The position numbers and the translations under genes were made by a program. The notes under the pieces are model-generated. The model did no database searches. It was not told where the DNA came from and saw nothing but the letters and a program-made list of their open reading frames with translations. From positions 61,466 to 125,465 of the forward strand of contig CANMWK010000016.1 in the NCBI GenBank assembly GCA_947501615.1: a DNA stretch of 64,000 nucleotides. The letters run 5' to 3'. Origin of the DNA: an uncultured Tenacibaculum sp. Lineage in GTDB: Bacteria > Bacteroidota > Bacteroidia > Flavobacteriales > Flavobacteriaceae. Below, piece after piece: positions 25,046 through 31,657 of this stretch. Within the stretch, counting starts at the first letter, position 1. Every line of letters starts with the position of its first letter.

Positions 25046-27763
25046 TTACCCTCTTTTTTTGAAAAAAAATAAAAAAAGTAATGATATTATAAAAAAGCCT
25101 ATGAAATAATATACTATGTAATCACTTTCAAAAGTAGGAGCAGTATCCCCAATTAAGATAAAAGAAGCCCAGTAATATGGTGATTTTTCTGAAAGTGAAT
25201 GTGTTTTTAAATAGTTTCGTTTCGCATTATTTAAAGCTTTAGATTTAGATTGATGCTCTTTTAAGTTGGTGTAAAAATCTGTCATTAATGAAGTGGTTGC
25301 CACGTCATTTACTTTCCATAAAGAAGATACTACAGACTTAGACCCTGAATAAAAGAAGCCACGCGCTAAATTTAAAATACCTTCTCCTTTTTTAATTTCA
25401 CCAAGATTAGTTTCACAGGCGCTTAGCACAACTAAATCAGCATTGTTTTTGTACGTATATAACTCGTGTAGATTTAAAGAGTCACTACTAAAATGGATAA
25501 CTGGTTTTCTAGAAATATCGGCATGTGTTGCTAAGTGAATTATTTTAGCATCTGTTGCATTTTTAAAGAAACTATCTTTGGTTACATTATTACCTGTTAG
25601 ACTTACTCCGTTTAAGTTATCACTGATAGTATTCATTTCTTTTTCAGAATACTCAAGAGAAGTTAATTTTTGATTTTGAAAATTAATAGGAGCAAAACCT
25701 GCAAATTCTTTTCGTTGCGTTCTTTCTATATTATTATTTATATCAGAAAAAGACATTGAATAGGCATAACTAACATCGTTTTCTTCAATTAAATATTTAT
25801 TAGAATTTACATCAGTAATAAAGGCCTCAAAAGGAATGTTCTGTAATTGATTGTCAGGTATAATAACCAATTGTTTCCCTTTTATAACTTCTTGTATCTC
25901 TTTGGTAGGAAATAAATGTTGATATAAAAAATTCGATACTGAATTGAACTTCTCAATTTCAGTTTTGGTATGTAAAGGTTTTGCAATAAGTTGACGATAA
26001 AGATTTAAGTTCTTTTGTAACGAATCAATATTAGAGATAGTAAAAGGTATTATTTTGTTTTTTGAAATTAATAAACCAGAAGAAATATTAATAGCATTTG
26101 TTTCTTCATCTTGTAATGAATACGAAATGATAACTGTATTATTATCTAATTTTTGTTTTACCTTATCTAAAGAGGTTACTACTGCTTTTTGTTTGCTTTC
26201 AAAATGTTCTGGATAAACTAATTTGATAGAATCTTTAAAGTTTTGATAATTAAATTTTATATCAAATAAAGAATCTTTTAATTGTTTAGTTTCTAAGTTT
26301 GAAACTTGATCTTCTAATGTTAAAATTTGTTTTTTATATTCAAGTTCCTTGTTAACGATGTGATTAGGGAGGTTTAGAGAGTAGTTATTATCAGTAATAC
26401 TTTGTGTTAATAAGAACGCTTTATTTTTTTCTAAATATTGAAATTGTAAATTATGATCACCTAAAATTCTAGCAGCATAAATACCGTAATTATATATTTT
26501 TGATACTTCATTTCTCCAAGAAAACTGTGTTTCAGGTTCTACACTGTTCTCTAAAATTACTTCTACTAATTGATCACTAATATTTATGGTTTCAATAAGT
26601 TCTTCTAAATACGTGTAATTTTCTTCTTTTGAATAAAGTTGATTTAAAATTTTGATTTTTGTATTTAAAGCTTTTATAATATTTAAGCGATCTGTAGTTT
26701 CTAACAATTGCGATTTGTTAGGTTTAGTGTTTTTATCGTCAATATTAAAGCTTGTTTTTAAGGATGTTTTGATGCAAAACAAAGCTTTATGAAAATCATC
26801 TTTCTGTATGTAGTAAACAGCTTTATTTCTATTGCTTTCAGACTTTACTAATTTTTGATACAGTTTTGGAGAAAAATTATATTTTGTACTCTCGTTTAAA
26901 AAATAAAGAGAACTATCGTTTTTTTGGTTTAATAAAAATTCACCAAAATTATTATAAGATAAAGCAAGGAAAAGATTGTTTTTTTCTTTTTTTGAAAAAT
27001 GAATCAAATATTTATAATAAGTTGAAGCTTTATTTAAATTATTAATTTCGCGTTTAAGATTTAAATTTGCTAAAGAAGTATATATCGCATAGTTATATGA
27101 AGAGTTATTTAATTCAGGTTCTGTTTTTATTATGTTTTCTGCTTTTGTTAAGTATTTGATTCCATATTCGATATCTTTTCTGTTGTTTAAATAGTTACAT
27201 GTTAATGCAAGATTAACTGAATGAACAATGAAATTATTTTGATTTCCATATTTTTTTATTAGCTCGATACCTTTAATGTAATAATTTAATGATTCTTTGT
27301 ACTGCCCTCTTAATCTTAAGATGTAACCAATTTCACATAATGCTTGGGCTCTTTTTTTTGGAAAAAAATTCAAACTGGTCGTTATTTTGTAATTTTCCAT
27401 AGCTTTTTCATATTGTTGATTAACTCTATAGTAATATCCAAGTACATAAACAGCGTTGTGATAATCTGCTGTATTTGTCAAATTATTTCTCTTATATAGA
27501 TCTAGTTCCTTTTTTGTATAATTTAAAGCTAGATTCAAATTACCATTAGAAAAGAAAAAACTAGAAAGGCTATTAAAAAATAATCCTTTTTTATTTACAT
27601 CAGAGATAGATGTAGAAATACTATCAATAGTGTTTTTTGTTAGTTCTTTTTTTTTGTTAAATTTAGCTATATCCTTAGAAGTATCGAATTGGGGAAAAAT
27701 ATTTAAACTTGATAATAAAATTATAAAATTAATGAAAAAAGCACAGTTTTTAATTTTGATCAT
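25046..27763 (-). CDS. membrane-anchored TPR-CHAT protease
   Basis: A 905-residue protein. It has a signal peptide (FFINFIILLSSLNIFPQ), then about eight tetratricopeptide-like repeats (for example ALNYTKKELDLYKR, AMENYKITTSL, SLNYYIKGIEL) to about residue 420, a coiled linker, and a CHAT caspase-like domain. The catalytic dyad is His747 in LATHADIS and Cys783 in VVLSACETNLG. A single membrane helix close to the C-terminus (IVYYFIGFFIISLLFLFF) is followed by KKRG, so TPRs and protease should lie in the periplasm with the tail in the cytoplasm. A hairpin separates it from the small secreted protein upstream, and it diverges from a sigma factor gene. Its protein target is unknown. Confidence 0.88.
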   Translation of the reverse strand: MIKIKNCAFFINFIILLSSLNIFPQFDTSKDIAKFNKKKELTKNTIDSISTSISDVNKKGLFFNSLSSFFFSNGNLNLALNYTKKELDLYKRNNLTNTADYHNAVYVLGYYYRVNQQYEKAMENYKITTSLNFFPKKRAQALCEIGYILRLRGQYKESLNYYIKGIELIKKYGNQNNFIVHSVNLALTCNYLNNRKDIEYGIKYLTKAENIIKTEPELNNSSYNYAIYTSLANLNLKREINNLNKASTYYKYLIHFSKKEKNNLFLALSYNNFGEFLLNQKNDSSLYFLNESTKYNFSPKLYQKLVKSESNRNKAVYYIQKDDFHKALFCIKTSLKTSFNIDDKNTKPNKSQLLETTDRLNIIKALNTKIKILNQLYSKEENYTYLEELIETINISDQLVEVILENSVEPETQFSWRNEVSKIYNYGIYAARILGDHNLQFQYLEKNKAFLLTQSITDNNYSLNLPNHIVNKELEYKKQILTLEDQVSNLETKQLKDSLFDIKFNYQNFKDSIKLVYPEHFESKQKAVVTSLDKVKQKLDNNTVIISYSLQDEETNAINISSGLLISKNKIIPFTISNIDSLQKNLNLYRQLIAKPLHTKTEIEKFNSVSNFLYQHLFPTKEIQEVIKGKQLVIIPDNQLQNIPFEAFITDVNSNKYLIEENDVSYAYSMSFSDINNNIERTQRKEFAGFAPINFQNQKLTSLEYSEKEMNTISDNLNGVSLTGNNVTKDSFFKNATDAKIIHLATHADISRKPVIHFSSDSLNLHELYTYKNNADLVVLSACETNLGEIKKGEGILNLARGFFYSGSKSVVSSLWKVNDVATTSLMTDFYTNLKEHQSKSKALNNAKRNYLKTHSLSEKSPYYWASFILIGDTAPTFESDYIVYYFIGFFIISLLFLFFFKKRG

Positions 27764-27776
27764 TTCTTATGTTTAA

Positions 27777-27808
27777 AGCACTGATTATTATTTATAACAA
27801 TCAGTGCT
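27777..27808 (-). terminator. hairpin before the CHAT gene (terminator or attenuator)
   Basis: AGCACTGATT and AATCAGTGCT form a perfect 10-bp stem with a 12-nt loop. It lies between the small secreted protein's stop codon and the CHAT start, followed on the minus strand by only a short T-run. Confidence 0.6.
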
Positions 27809-27830
27809 ATTTGTTTAAAAAATATTTTAT

Positions 27831-28250
27831 TTAGTTTTGAAAAGTGGCATTAGGATGAGATGGTAAAATATGTATAGTGGGAGTAGGGTTTGAGATATAT
27901 CTAAATGATAAATTTTTACAAGGAATAGGATTTGGTCTTGTCGGATTTTCATTGAGACCTAGCCCAATAGTATTTGTATTGTCTTTTTCAATTACCTGCC
28001 ATATTTGTTCGCCATTTGATAACACTAAATGGTGATTGATTATTTCATGTAAAAAAATGAAACGATGACCCAAGCAACTTTCCTTTATGGAATCTAAGGT
28101 TCTATGAGTTGAATCGGTGTCTGTGTACTTAATAATTATGTACTTAATATTTGAAAAACCGTTATCGTTCTTTTTTTTTGTACTAAAACTCAAACAAACC
28201 AAGATTACCAAACCTAAAATTGTACGATTTACTAATTGTAATAATTTCAT
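27831..28250 (-). CDS. small secreted protein, weakly amidase-like
   Basis: A 139-residue protein with a signal peptide (TILGLVILVCLSFS). The segments IKYIIIKYTDTDST, INHHLVLSNGEQIWQVI and NTIGLGLNENPTRPNP have the spacing and flavour of N-acetylmuramoyl-L-alanine amidase (Amidase_2/PGRP) motifs IVIHYT, YHYVI..DG..YQ and SIGI.L. If related, the first zinc-binding His is replaced by Lys, so it would be inactive or a binding protein. This resemblance is by eye and weak. It is transcribed ahead of the CHAT protease and away from the sigma factor gene, within the same gene set. Confidence 0.5.
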   Translation of the reverse strand: MKLLQLVNRTILGLVILVCLSFSTKKKNDNGFSNIKYIIIKYTDTDSTHRTLDSIKESCLGHRFIFLHEIINHHLVLSNGEQIWQVIEKDNTNTIGLGLNENPTRPNPIPCKNLSFRYISNPTPTIHILPSHPNATFQN

Positions 28251-28331
28251 AATATTTTGTTTTTTATATATATTCGTTGCTCCCTTGTTTATAAAACTTT
28301 AAAATGTTACCCGCCCAAAAATATAAAATTT

Positions 28332-28339
28332 TATTTTTG
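28332..28339 (+). promoter_or_regulatory. -7 element of the sigma factor gene
   Basis: TATTTTTG matches TAnnTTTG. It places the transcript start after the in-frame GTG at 28339, so the ATG at 28357 is preferred as the start codon. Confidence 0.5.
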
Positions 28340-28356
28340 TGTTTCAGATTGTAAAA

Positions 28357-28917
28357 ATGGAGAGTAGTATATATTTAAATGCATTAGTAGAAGGAAATTC
28401 TAGAATCATCTCAAAAATTTATGATAAAAACTTCACGCAAGTCAAAAGATTCATACTTCAGAATAAAGGAGGAATAGAAGATGCTGAGGATGTTTTTCAA
28501 AAAGCTTTATTACAAATAGCAGTTCGTCACAAGAAAGAAGGTATACACATCAATAGTAATTTTGACGCTTATTTATTCACAGTTTGTAAAAATTTATGGC
28601 GTCGAGAATTAAATAGTAAAAAAAATAGGGTAACAAATCAAGAAGTTATTGAACTAGTAAGTGAAGCTAAAGAAAGCGCAAATGCTTTAGTAGAACAAAA
28701 AAGACATGAATTGTTTTTAGAAAAATTAAACTTAGTTTCGGATAACTGTAAAAAAATACTATCGTTATTCTTTGCAAAAATACCCTATGCTGAAATTGTA
28801 GCGAGTACAGAATATAACTCTGAAACGGTTGTGAGACAACGCGTGTTTAAATGTAAAAAGAGATTAACCGACCTAATTAAAGGAGATAAAAGATATATTT
28901 CCTTGCAAGAATTATGA
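28357..28917 (+). CDS. ECF-like sigma-70 family RNA polymerase sigma factor
   Basis: A 186-residue sigma factor. Region 2 covers YDKNFTQVKRFILQNKGGIEDAEDVFQKALLQI and the helix FDAYLFTVCKNLWRRELNSK; region 4 covers CKKILSLFFAKIPYAEIVASTEYNSETVVRQRVFKCKKRL. It has the ECF layout with a short linker and no regions 1 or 3. The next gene overlaps it by 4 bases (ATGA), so the two are translationally coupled, and that protein has an anti-sigma-like N-terminus. It probably activates nearby genes such as the CHAT protease. Similar sets recur in Bacteroidota as I recall. Confidence 0.9.
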   Translation: MESSIYLNALVEGNSRIISKIYDKNFTQVKRFILQNKGGIEDAEDVFQKALLQIAVRHKKEGIHINSNFDAYLFTVCKNLWRRELNSKKNRVTNQEVIELVSEAKESANALVEQKRHELFLEKLNLVSDNCKKILSLFFAKIPYAEIVASTEYNSETVVRQRVFKCKKRLTDLIKGDKRYISLQEL

Positions 28918-29696
28918 ATTTAGAAGACGACATATTAATAGAACGCTACTTAAGAAATGAACTTTCTGAAGAAGAAAATAATAGTTTCGTGGTTAGGCTA
29001 GAAGAGGATACTGTTTTTAAAGAAGCATATCTTCTAGAGAAACAGTTATTTGAATCGCTAAATGAGGAAAGTTGGAGTTTTGCTGAAAATATCAGTACAG
29101 AAGAGTTAAACGAATACGAAGCTTTATATAAAAGTTCAGAGATAAGTACGATTAAAGAGGCAATACAGCAAGCTTCTAAAGTAAAAAAGAACAAAAAAAG
29201 TAAAGTTATAGCTGCAATTTCTGGATTTGCTGCTGCAGTGGCTTTAATTTTAGTATTAAATGTTTTCTTAAAGAATGATGTAAATACAAAGCAATTATAT
29301 GCTGATAATTTCAATATAAAAGATATTCCTTCTTTTGTTACAAGAAGTGATACTAACAATAATGCACTTATTGATGCTGAAAAGCTATTTAAAGCGCAAC
29401 GATATGAGGATGCGTTAACTATTTTTACGATTTCATTAGAAGAGCAAAACAACAGTGCTGTGTATATATACAAGGCTATTAGTGAAATAGAGTTGAATAA
29501 ACTAGATGAAGCAAAAACTACTTTAAAAACATTAATTAACAGTGATTTGATAGATGCTGAAAAAGGATATTGGTATACTGGTCTCTTGCACTTAAAATCG
29601 GATCATATAAAAGAAGCTAAAAAGGTATTTCAGAAAATAGTTGCGGAAAACTTATACAGAGCTGAAGCGGCTAAAAAGATTTTAGATGAGCTTTAG
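28914..29696 (+). CDS. anti-sigma-like membrane protein with TPR domain
   Basis: A 260-residue protein. The N-terminal 60 residues (ILIERYLRNELSEEENNSFVVRLEEDTVFKEAYLLEK) resemble the acidic start of Bacteroidota anti-sigma factors. A single membrane helix follows at about residues 97-120 (VIAAISGFAAAVALILVLNVFL). About three TPR units (ALIDAEKLFKAQRYEDALTIF, AVYIYKAISEIELNKLDEAK, YWYTGLLHLKSDHIKEAKKVF) lie outside the membrane. It overlaps the sigma factor gene by 4 bases. The layout suggests it holds the sigma factor at the membrane until the TPR domain senses something. Binding is inferred, not shown. Confidence 0.8.
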   Translation: MNLEDDILIERYLRNELSEEENNSFVVRLEEDTVFKEAYLLEKQLFESLNEESWSFAENISTEELNEYEALYKSSEISTIKEAIQQASKVKKNKKSKVIAAISGFAAAVALILVLNVFLKNDVNTKQLYADNFNIKDIPSFVTRSDTNNNALIDAEKLFKAQRYEDALTIFTISLEEQNNSAVYIYKAISEIELNKLDEAKTTLKTLINSDLIDAEKGYWYTGLLHLKSDHIKEAKKVFQKIVAENLYRAEAAKKILDEL

Positions 29697-29738
29697 TGCG
29701 ATTTCATTCTCACAGTAAATAAAATTCAGAAAATAAAA

Positions 29739-29764
29739 ACTCTGCACCGAAAAAAGTGCAGAGT
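29739..29764 (+). terminator. intrinsic terminator of the sigma/TPR operon
   Basis: ACTCTGCAC and GTGCAGAGT form a perfect 9-bp stem around an 8-nt loop, 43 bp after the TPR gene stop. The following T-run is weak (AATAAATATTT). Confidence 0.65.
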
Positions 29765-29786
29765 AATAAATATTTAGAATATCCGT

Positions 29787-29890
29787 ATTAGAATTTCATT
29801 ACATCTTATTGTCATTCTGAATTTGTCAGTATTGAATTGCTTTCAATATTTCAAAATCCTCTTACACTAATACTGTAACTAAATTCTAAT
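29787..29890. repeat. fold-back repeat, divergent third copy
   Basis: ATTAGAATTT (29787-29796) is perfectly inverted at 29881-29890 (AAATTCTAAT), and TTACA next to it is inverted too. The interior word GTCATTCTGAATTTG links it to the elements at 10269 and 21858, though the ends differ. Confidence 0.55.
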
Positions 29891-29949
29891 TTTGAAACGA
29901 GCACTTAATAAGGTTTTATTACTTATGTGCTTTATTCTTTTAGGAATAA

Positions 29950-30198
29950 TCATAAGATTATACTGAATATTATTTTAAAAAAGATAGTTCCAAAATTTAT
30001 AATTGACTTTTTATTATAAATTAATTTTTTAAACATACCACCTGCAGCAATAGAACAGTCATACTCACAATCAATAATGTCTTTTACAGTTGAATATATT
30101 TTTGAACATTGTAATAAGCAGCTAGCTAAAGAACCAGAAGTTATTTTTTTGACTCGCTTTATCTAAAGCTTTGCTTAAGTTTACAATTGATTTTTTAT
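29950..30198 (-). pseudogene. decayed GG-leader peptide gene
   Basis: On the minus strand the leader reads KKSIVNLSKALDKASQK, almost identical to the peptide gene just upstream at 30239-30415. The start codon is destroyed by loss of one G (TTATAAAAAATC where the others have TTATGAAAAAATC). A shift within a run of seven A then breaks the frame. Removing one A restores ITSGSLASCLLQCSKIYS and a core with four cysteines (CxxxC twice) that runs on to a stop at 29950. Where the original gene ended is unclear. Both lesions are single-base changes in short runs. Confidence 0.7.
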
Positions 30199-30238
30199 AA
30201 TTTTAAAATTTTTTAATGTCAATAATAATACTGCTGAT

Positions 30239-30415
30239 TTAAACTAAAATATGTATGCACACACCGTTTTGACATACTGCGCCAACATCTTTGCAGCCTC
30301 TGTAGAAATTATCACAGGGGTTACCTAATTGACCATTACTGCTTTCTCCACCATTTACATTTTTCTGACTTGCTTTATCTAAAGCTTTACCTAAGTTTAA
30401 GATTGATTTTTTCAT
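30239..30415 (-). CDS. GG-leader four-cysteine peptide 1
   Basis: A 58-residue peptide with leader MKKSILNLGKALDKASQKNV ending in NGG, and a core of 35 residues with Cys34, Cys41, Cys48 and Cys53. An in-frame ATG 13 codons earlier lies inside the conserved upstream region, so MKKS is taken as the start, as in its two paralogues. The leader and NGG site suggest cleavage on export by a C39-peptidase transporter, as for bacteriocins and other ribosomal peptides. The four cysteines may form disulfides or thioethers. It is preceded by a conserved promoter-like block shared with peptide 3. No maturation gene lies nearby. Confidence 0.75.
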   Translation of the reverse strand: MKKSILNLGKALDKASQKNVNGGESSNGQLGNPCDNFYRGCKDVGAVCQNGVCIHILV

Positions 30416-30444
30416 AATTTTAGATTTAAAAATTGAACATTTAA

Positions 30445-30465
30445 AGACACTCAAGGTATGTGTCT
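30445..30465 (-). promoter_or_regulatory. conserved inverted repeat upstream of peptide 1
   Basis: AGACAC and GTGTCT enclose TCAAGGTAT. Together with the adjoining TCTTCGCGA block it is almost identical to the stretch before peptide 3 at 31431-31451. It lies about 30 bp from the start codon. Confidence 0.6.
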
Positions 30466-30526
30466 ATCTTCGCGAAAAATATGTTGTTAAACATGTTGTG
30501 TTTTATGATTAAAAAAGAGCCTGATC

Positions 30527-30700
30527 TTAATCATAATCTCCATAAAACTGACAAATTCCATGTTCACAGAAAAAGCCTTTTTGCTCATCACAATGGTGTG
30601 TGCCGCAATTTGGATAAGCGCTAGCATCATAGCTTCCTTTTATTGTTTTTTGTTCAGAATTACTTAGAGTTTTACCTAAGTTTAAGATTGATTTTTTCAT
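30527..30700 (-). CDS. GG-leader-type four-cysteine peptide 2
   Basis: A 57-residue peptide. The leader MKKSILNLGKTLSNSEQKTI matches its neighbours, but the cleavage site reads KGS instead of NGG. The core SYDASAYPNCGTHHCDEQKG continues to a Tyr/Asp-rich end with Cys32, Cys37, Cys45 and Cys50. Its upstream region does not share the inverted repeat seen before peptides 1 and 3, so its expression may differ. The GS site may still be cut, as GG, GA and GS occur in such leaders. The gene stands in tandem with the others, in the same direction. Confidence 0.72.
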   Translation of the reverse strand: MKKSILNLGKTLSNSEQKTIKGSYDASAYPNCGTHHCDEQKGFFCEHGICQFYGDYD

Positions 30701-31157
30701 GATTTTTTAGATGTAATGAATGGTTGATTTTTTAAAAACTTTAAATTCAATTAATTCTTCTCAGAGTATCATAATGGATAACGTGATTTTGGTATAGTTA
30801 AAATACGTTAGTTAATGTGTAATTCTTAGTGTGTTTTGTATTAAGATTCTTGAACAATTTAAAAGTCTTATATCGAGTCTACGCTATTCAAAAATAGTTT
30901 CGAATAGAGTTCTCGAATTCATAAAAATATATCGATAAAGAAATATTATACATAAATCACTTTGCTTATCTTACATTAACAGTAACTGAATCACAAAGAC
31001 ATCTTGATGTCATTCATAAAATGAATTAAAACAGCTCTATTGTAATGAGGTTTCAATTCCTAGAAAGAAAAGAATACCCAACAAAATTACCCATAGAAAG
31101 TTGATAACAATCTGTGAATATAAATACAATAAATAATTAAAGTTTTATGTGATGTGT
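30701..31157. other. intergenic region with no recognised feature
   Basis: 457 bp without a gene. There are only short AT-rich inverted repeats (for example around AATAGTTTCGAATAG) and no further copy of the MKKSILNL leader on either strand. Confidence 0.5.
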
Positions 31158-31388
31158 CTATGCATAAATTGGACCAGGTCCATCTCCAGATCCGCCACAA
31201 GAAGGAGAATTAGGAATTATTGCAGGAAAGTTTAATAAGCAATAGGTGCTGCTACCCGCTACAAGTACTAGGTTTCTACCATTGCATCGGTATCTACATT
31301 GATCAAAAGGGTTTAATCGTCCTCCGTTGATTGATTGTTGTTCTGTTTTGTTTAAAGTTTTACCTAAATTTAAGATTGATTTTTTCAT
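31158..31388 (-). CDS. GG-leader four-cysteine peptide 3
   Basis: A 76-residue peptide, the longest of the array. The leader MKKSILNLGKTLNKTEQQSI ends in NGG; the core begins RLNPFDQCRYRCNGRN and has Cys31, Cys35, Cys50 and Cys64, then a Gly/Pro-rich tail (GGSGDGPGPIYA). The start at 31388 matches the paralogues; an ATG 16 codons upstream falls in the shared regulatory block. The core is quite unlike those of peptides 1 and 2 although the leaders are nearly identical, the usual pattern where one maturation system serves several products. Confidence 0.73.
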   Translation of the reverse strand: MKKSILNLGKTLNKTEQQSINGGRLNPFDQCRYRCNGRNLVLVAGSSTYCLLNFPAIIPNSPSCGGSGDGPGPIYA

Positions 31389-31430
31389 AATTTTTAGATT
31401 TAAAAATGATTCAATCCTTGAACATTTTAA

Positions 31431-31451
31431 AGACACTCAAGGTTTGTGTCT
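31431..31451 (-). promoter_or_regulatory. conserved inverted repeat upstream of peptide 3
   Basis: AGACAC, spacer TCAAGGTTT, GTGTCT, followed by GTCTTCGCGA. It differs from the block before peptide 1 at only two of the 31 positions. Conservation over this noncoding stretch points to a shared control site or a recent duplication. Confidence 0.6.
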
Positions 31452-31597
31452 GTCTTCGCGAGAAATATTATTTAACAATATTCATAATGAATATTGAATT
31501 AAATTAAAAAGGTTGTTGAATGAGATGTTAAATAGCAATTTTAATAATAAAATAATCATACAATTTTCACTCTTTCACGTGGTATAAATATAAAATA

Positions 31598-31633
31598 AAA
31601 ACCATTAACAACAATCTATGCTAATGGTTTTTT
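31598..31633 (-). terminator. uvrA terminator
   Basis: AAAACCATTA and TAATGGTTTT form a perfect 10-bp stem with a 14-nt loop, 25 bp past the uvrA stop codon. Confidence 0.7.
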
Positions 31634-31657
31634 ATGAATTTTTTTATATAAAACAGA

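Noticed and set aside
25021..25060. Hairpin GAGG/CCTC at the CHAT stop codon as the terminator
   Set aside because: Only four base pairs; the 10-bp stem at 24807-24832 is a much better candidate.
30701..31157. A further small gene between peptides 2 and 3
   Set aside because: No leader motif on either strand and only very short frames with stops throughout.
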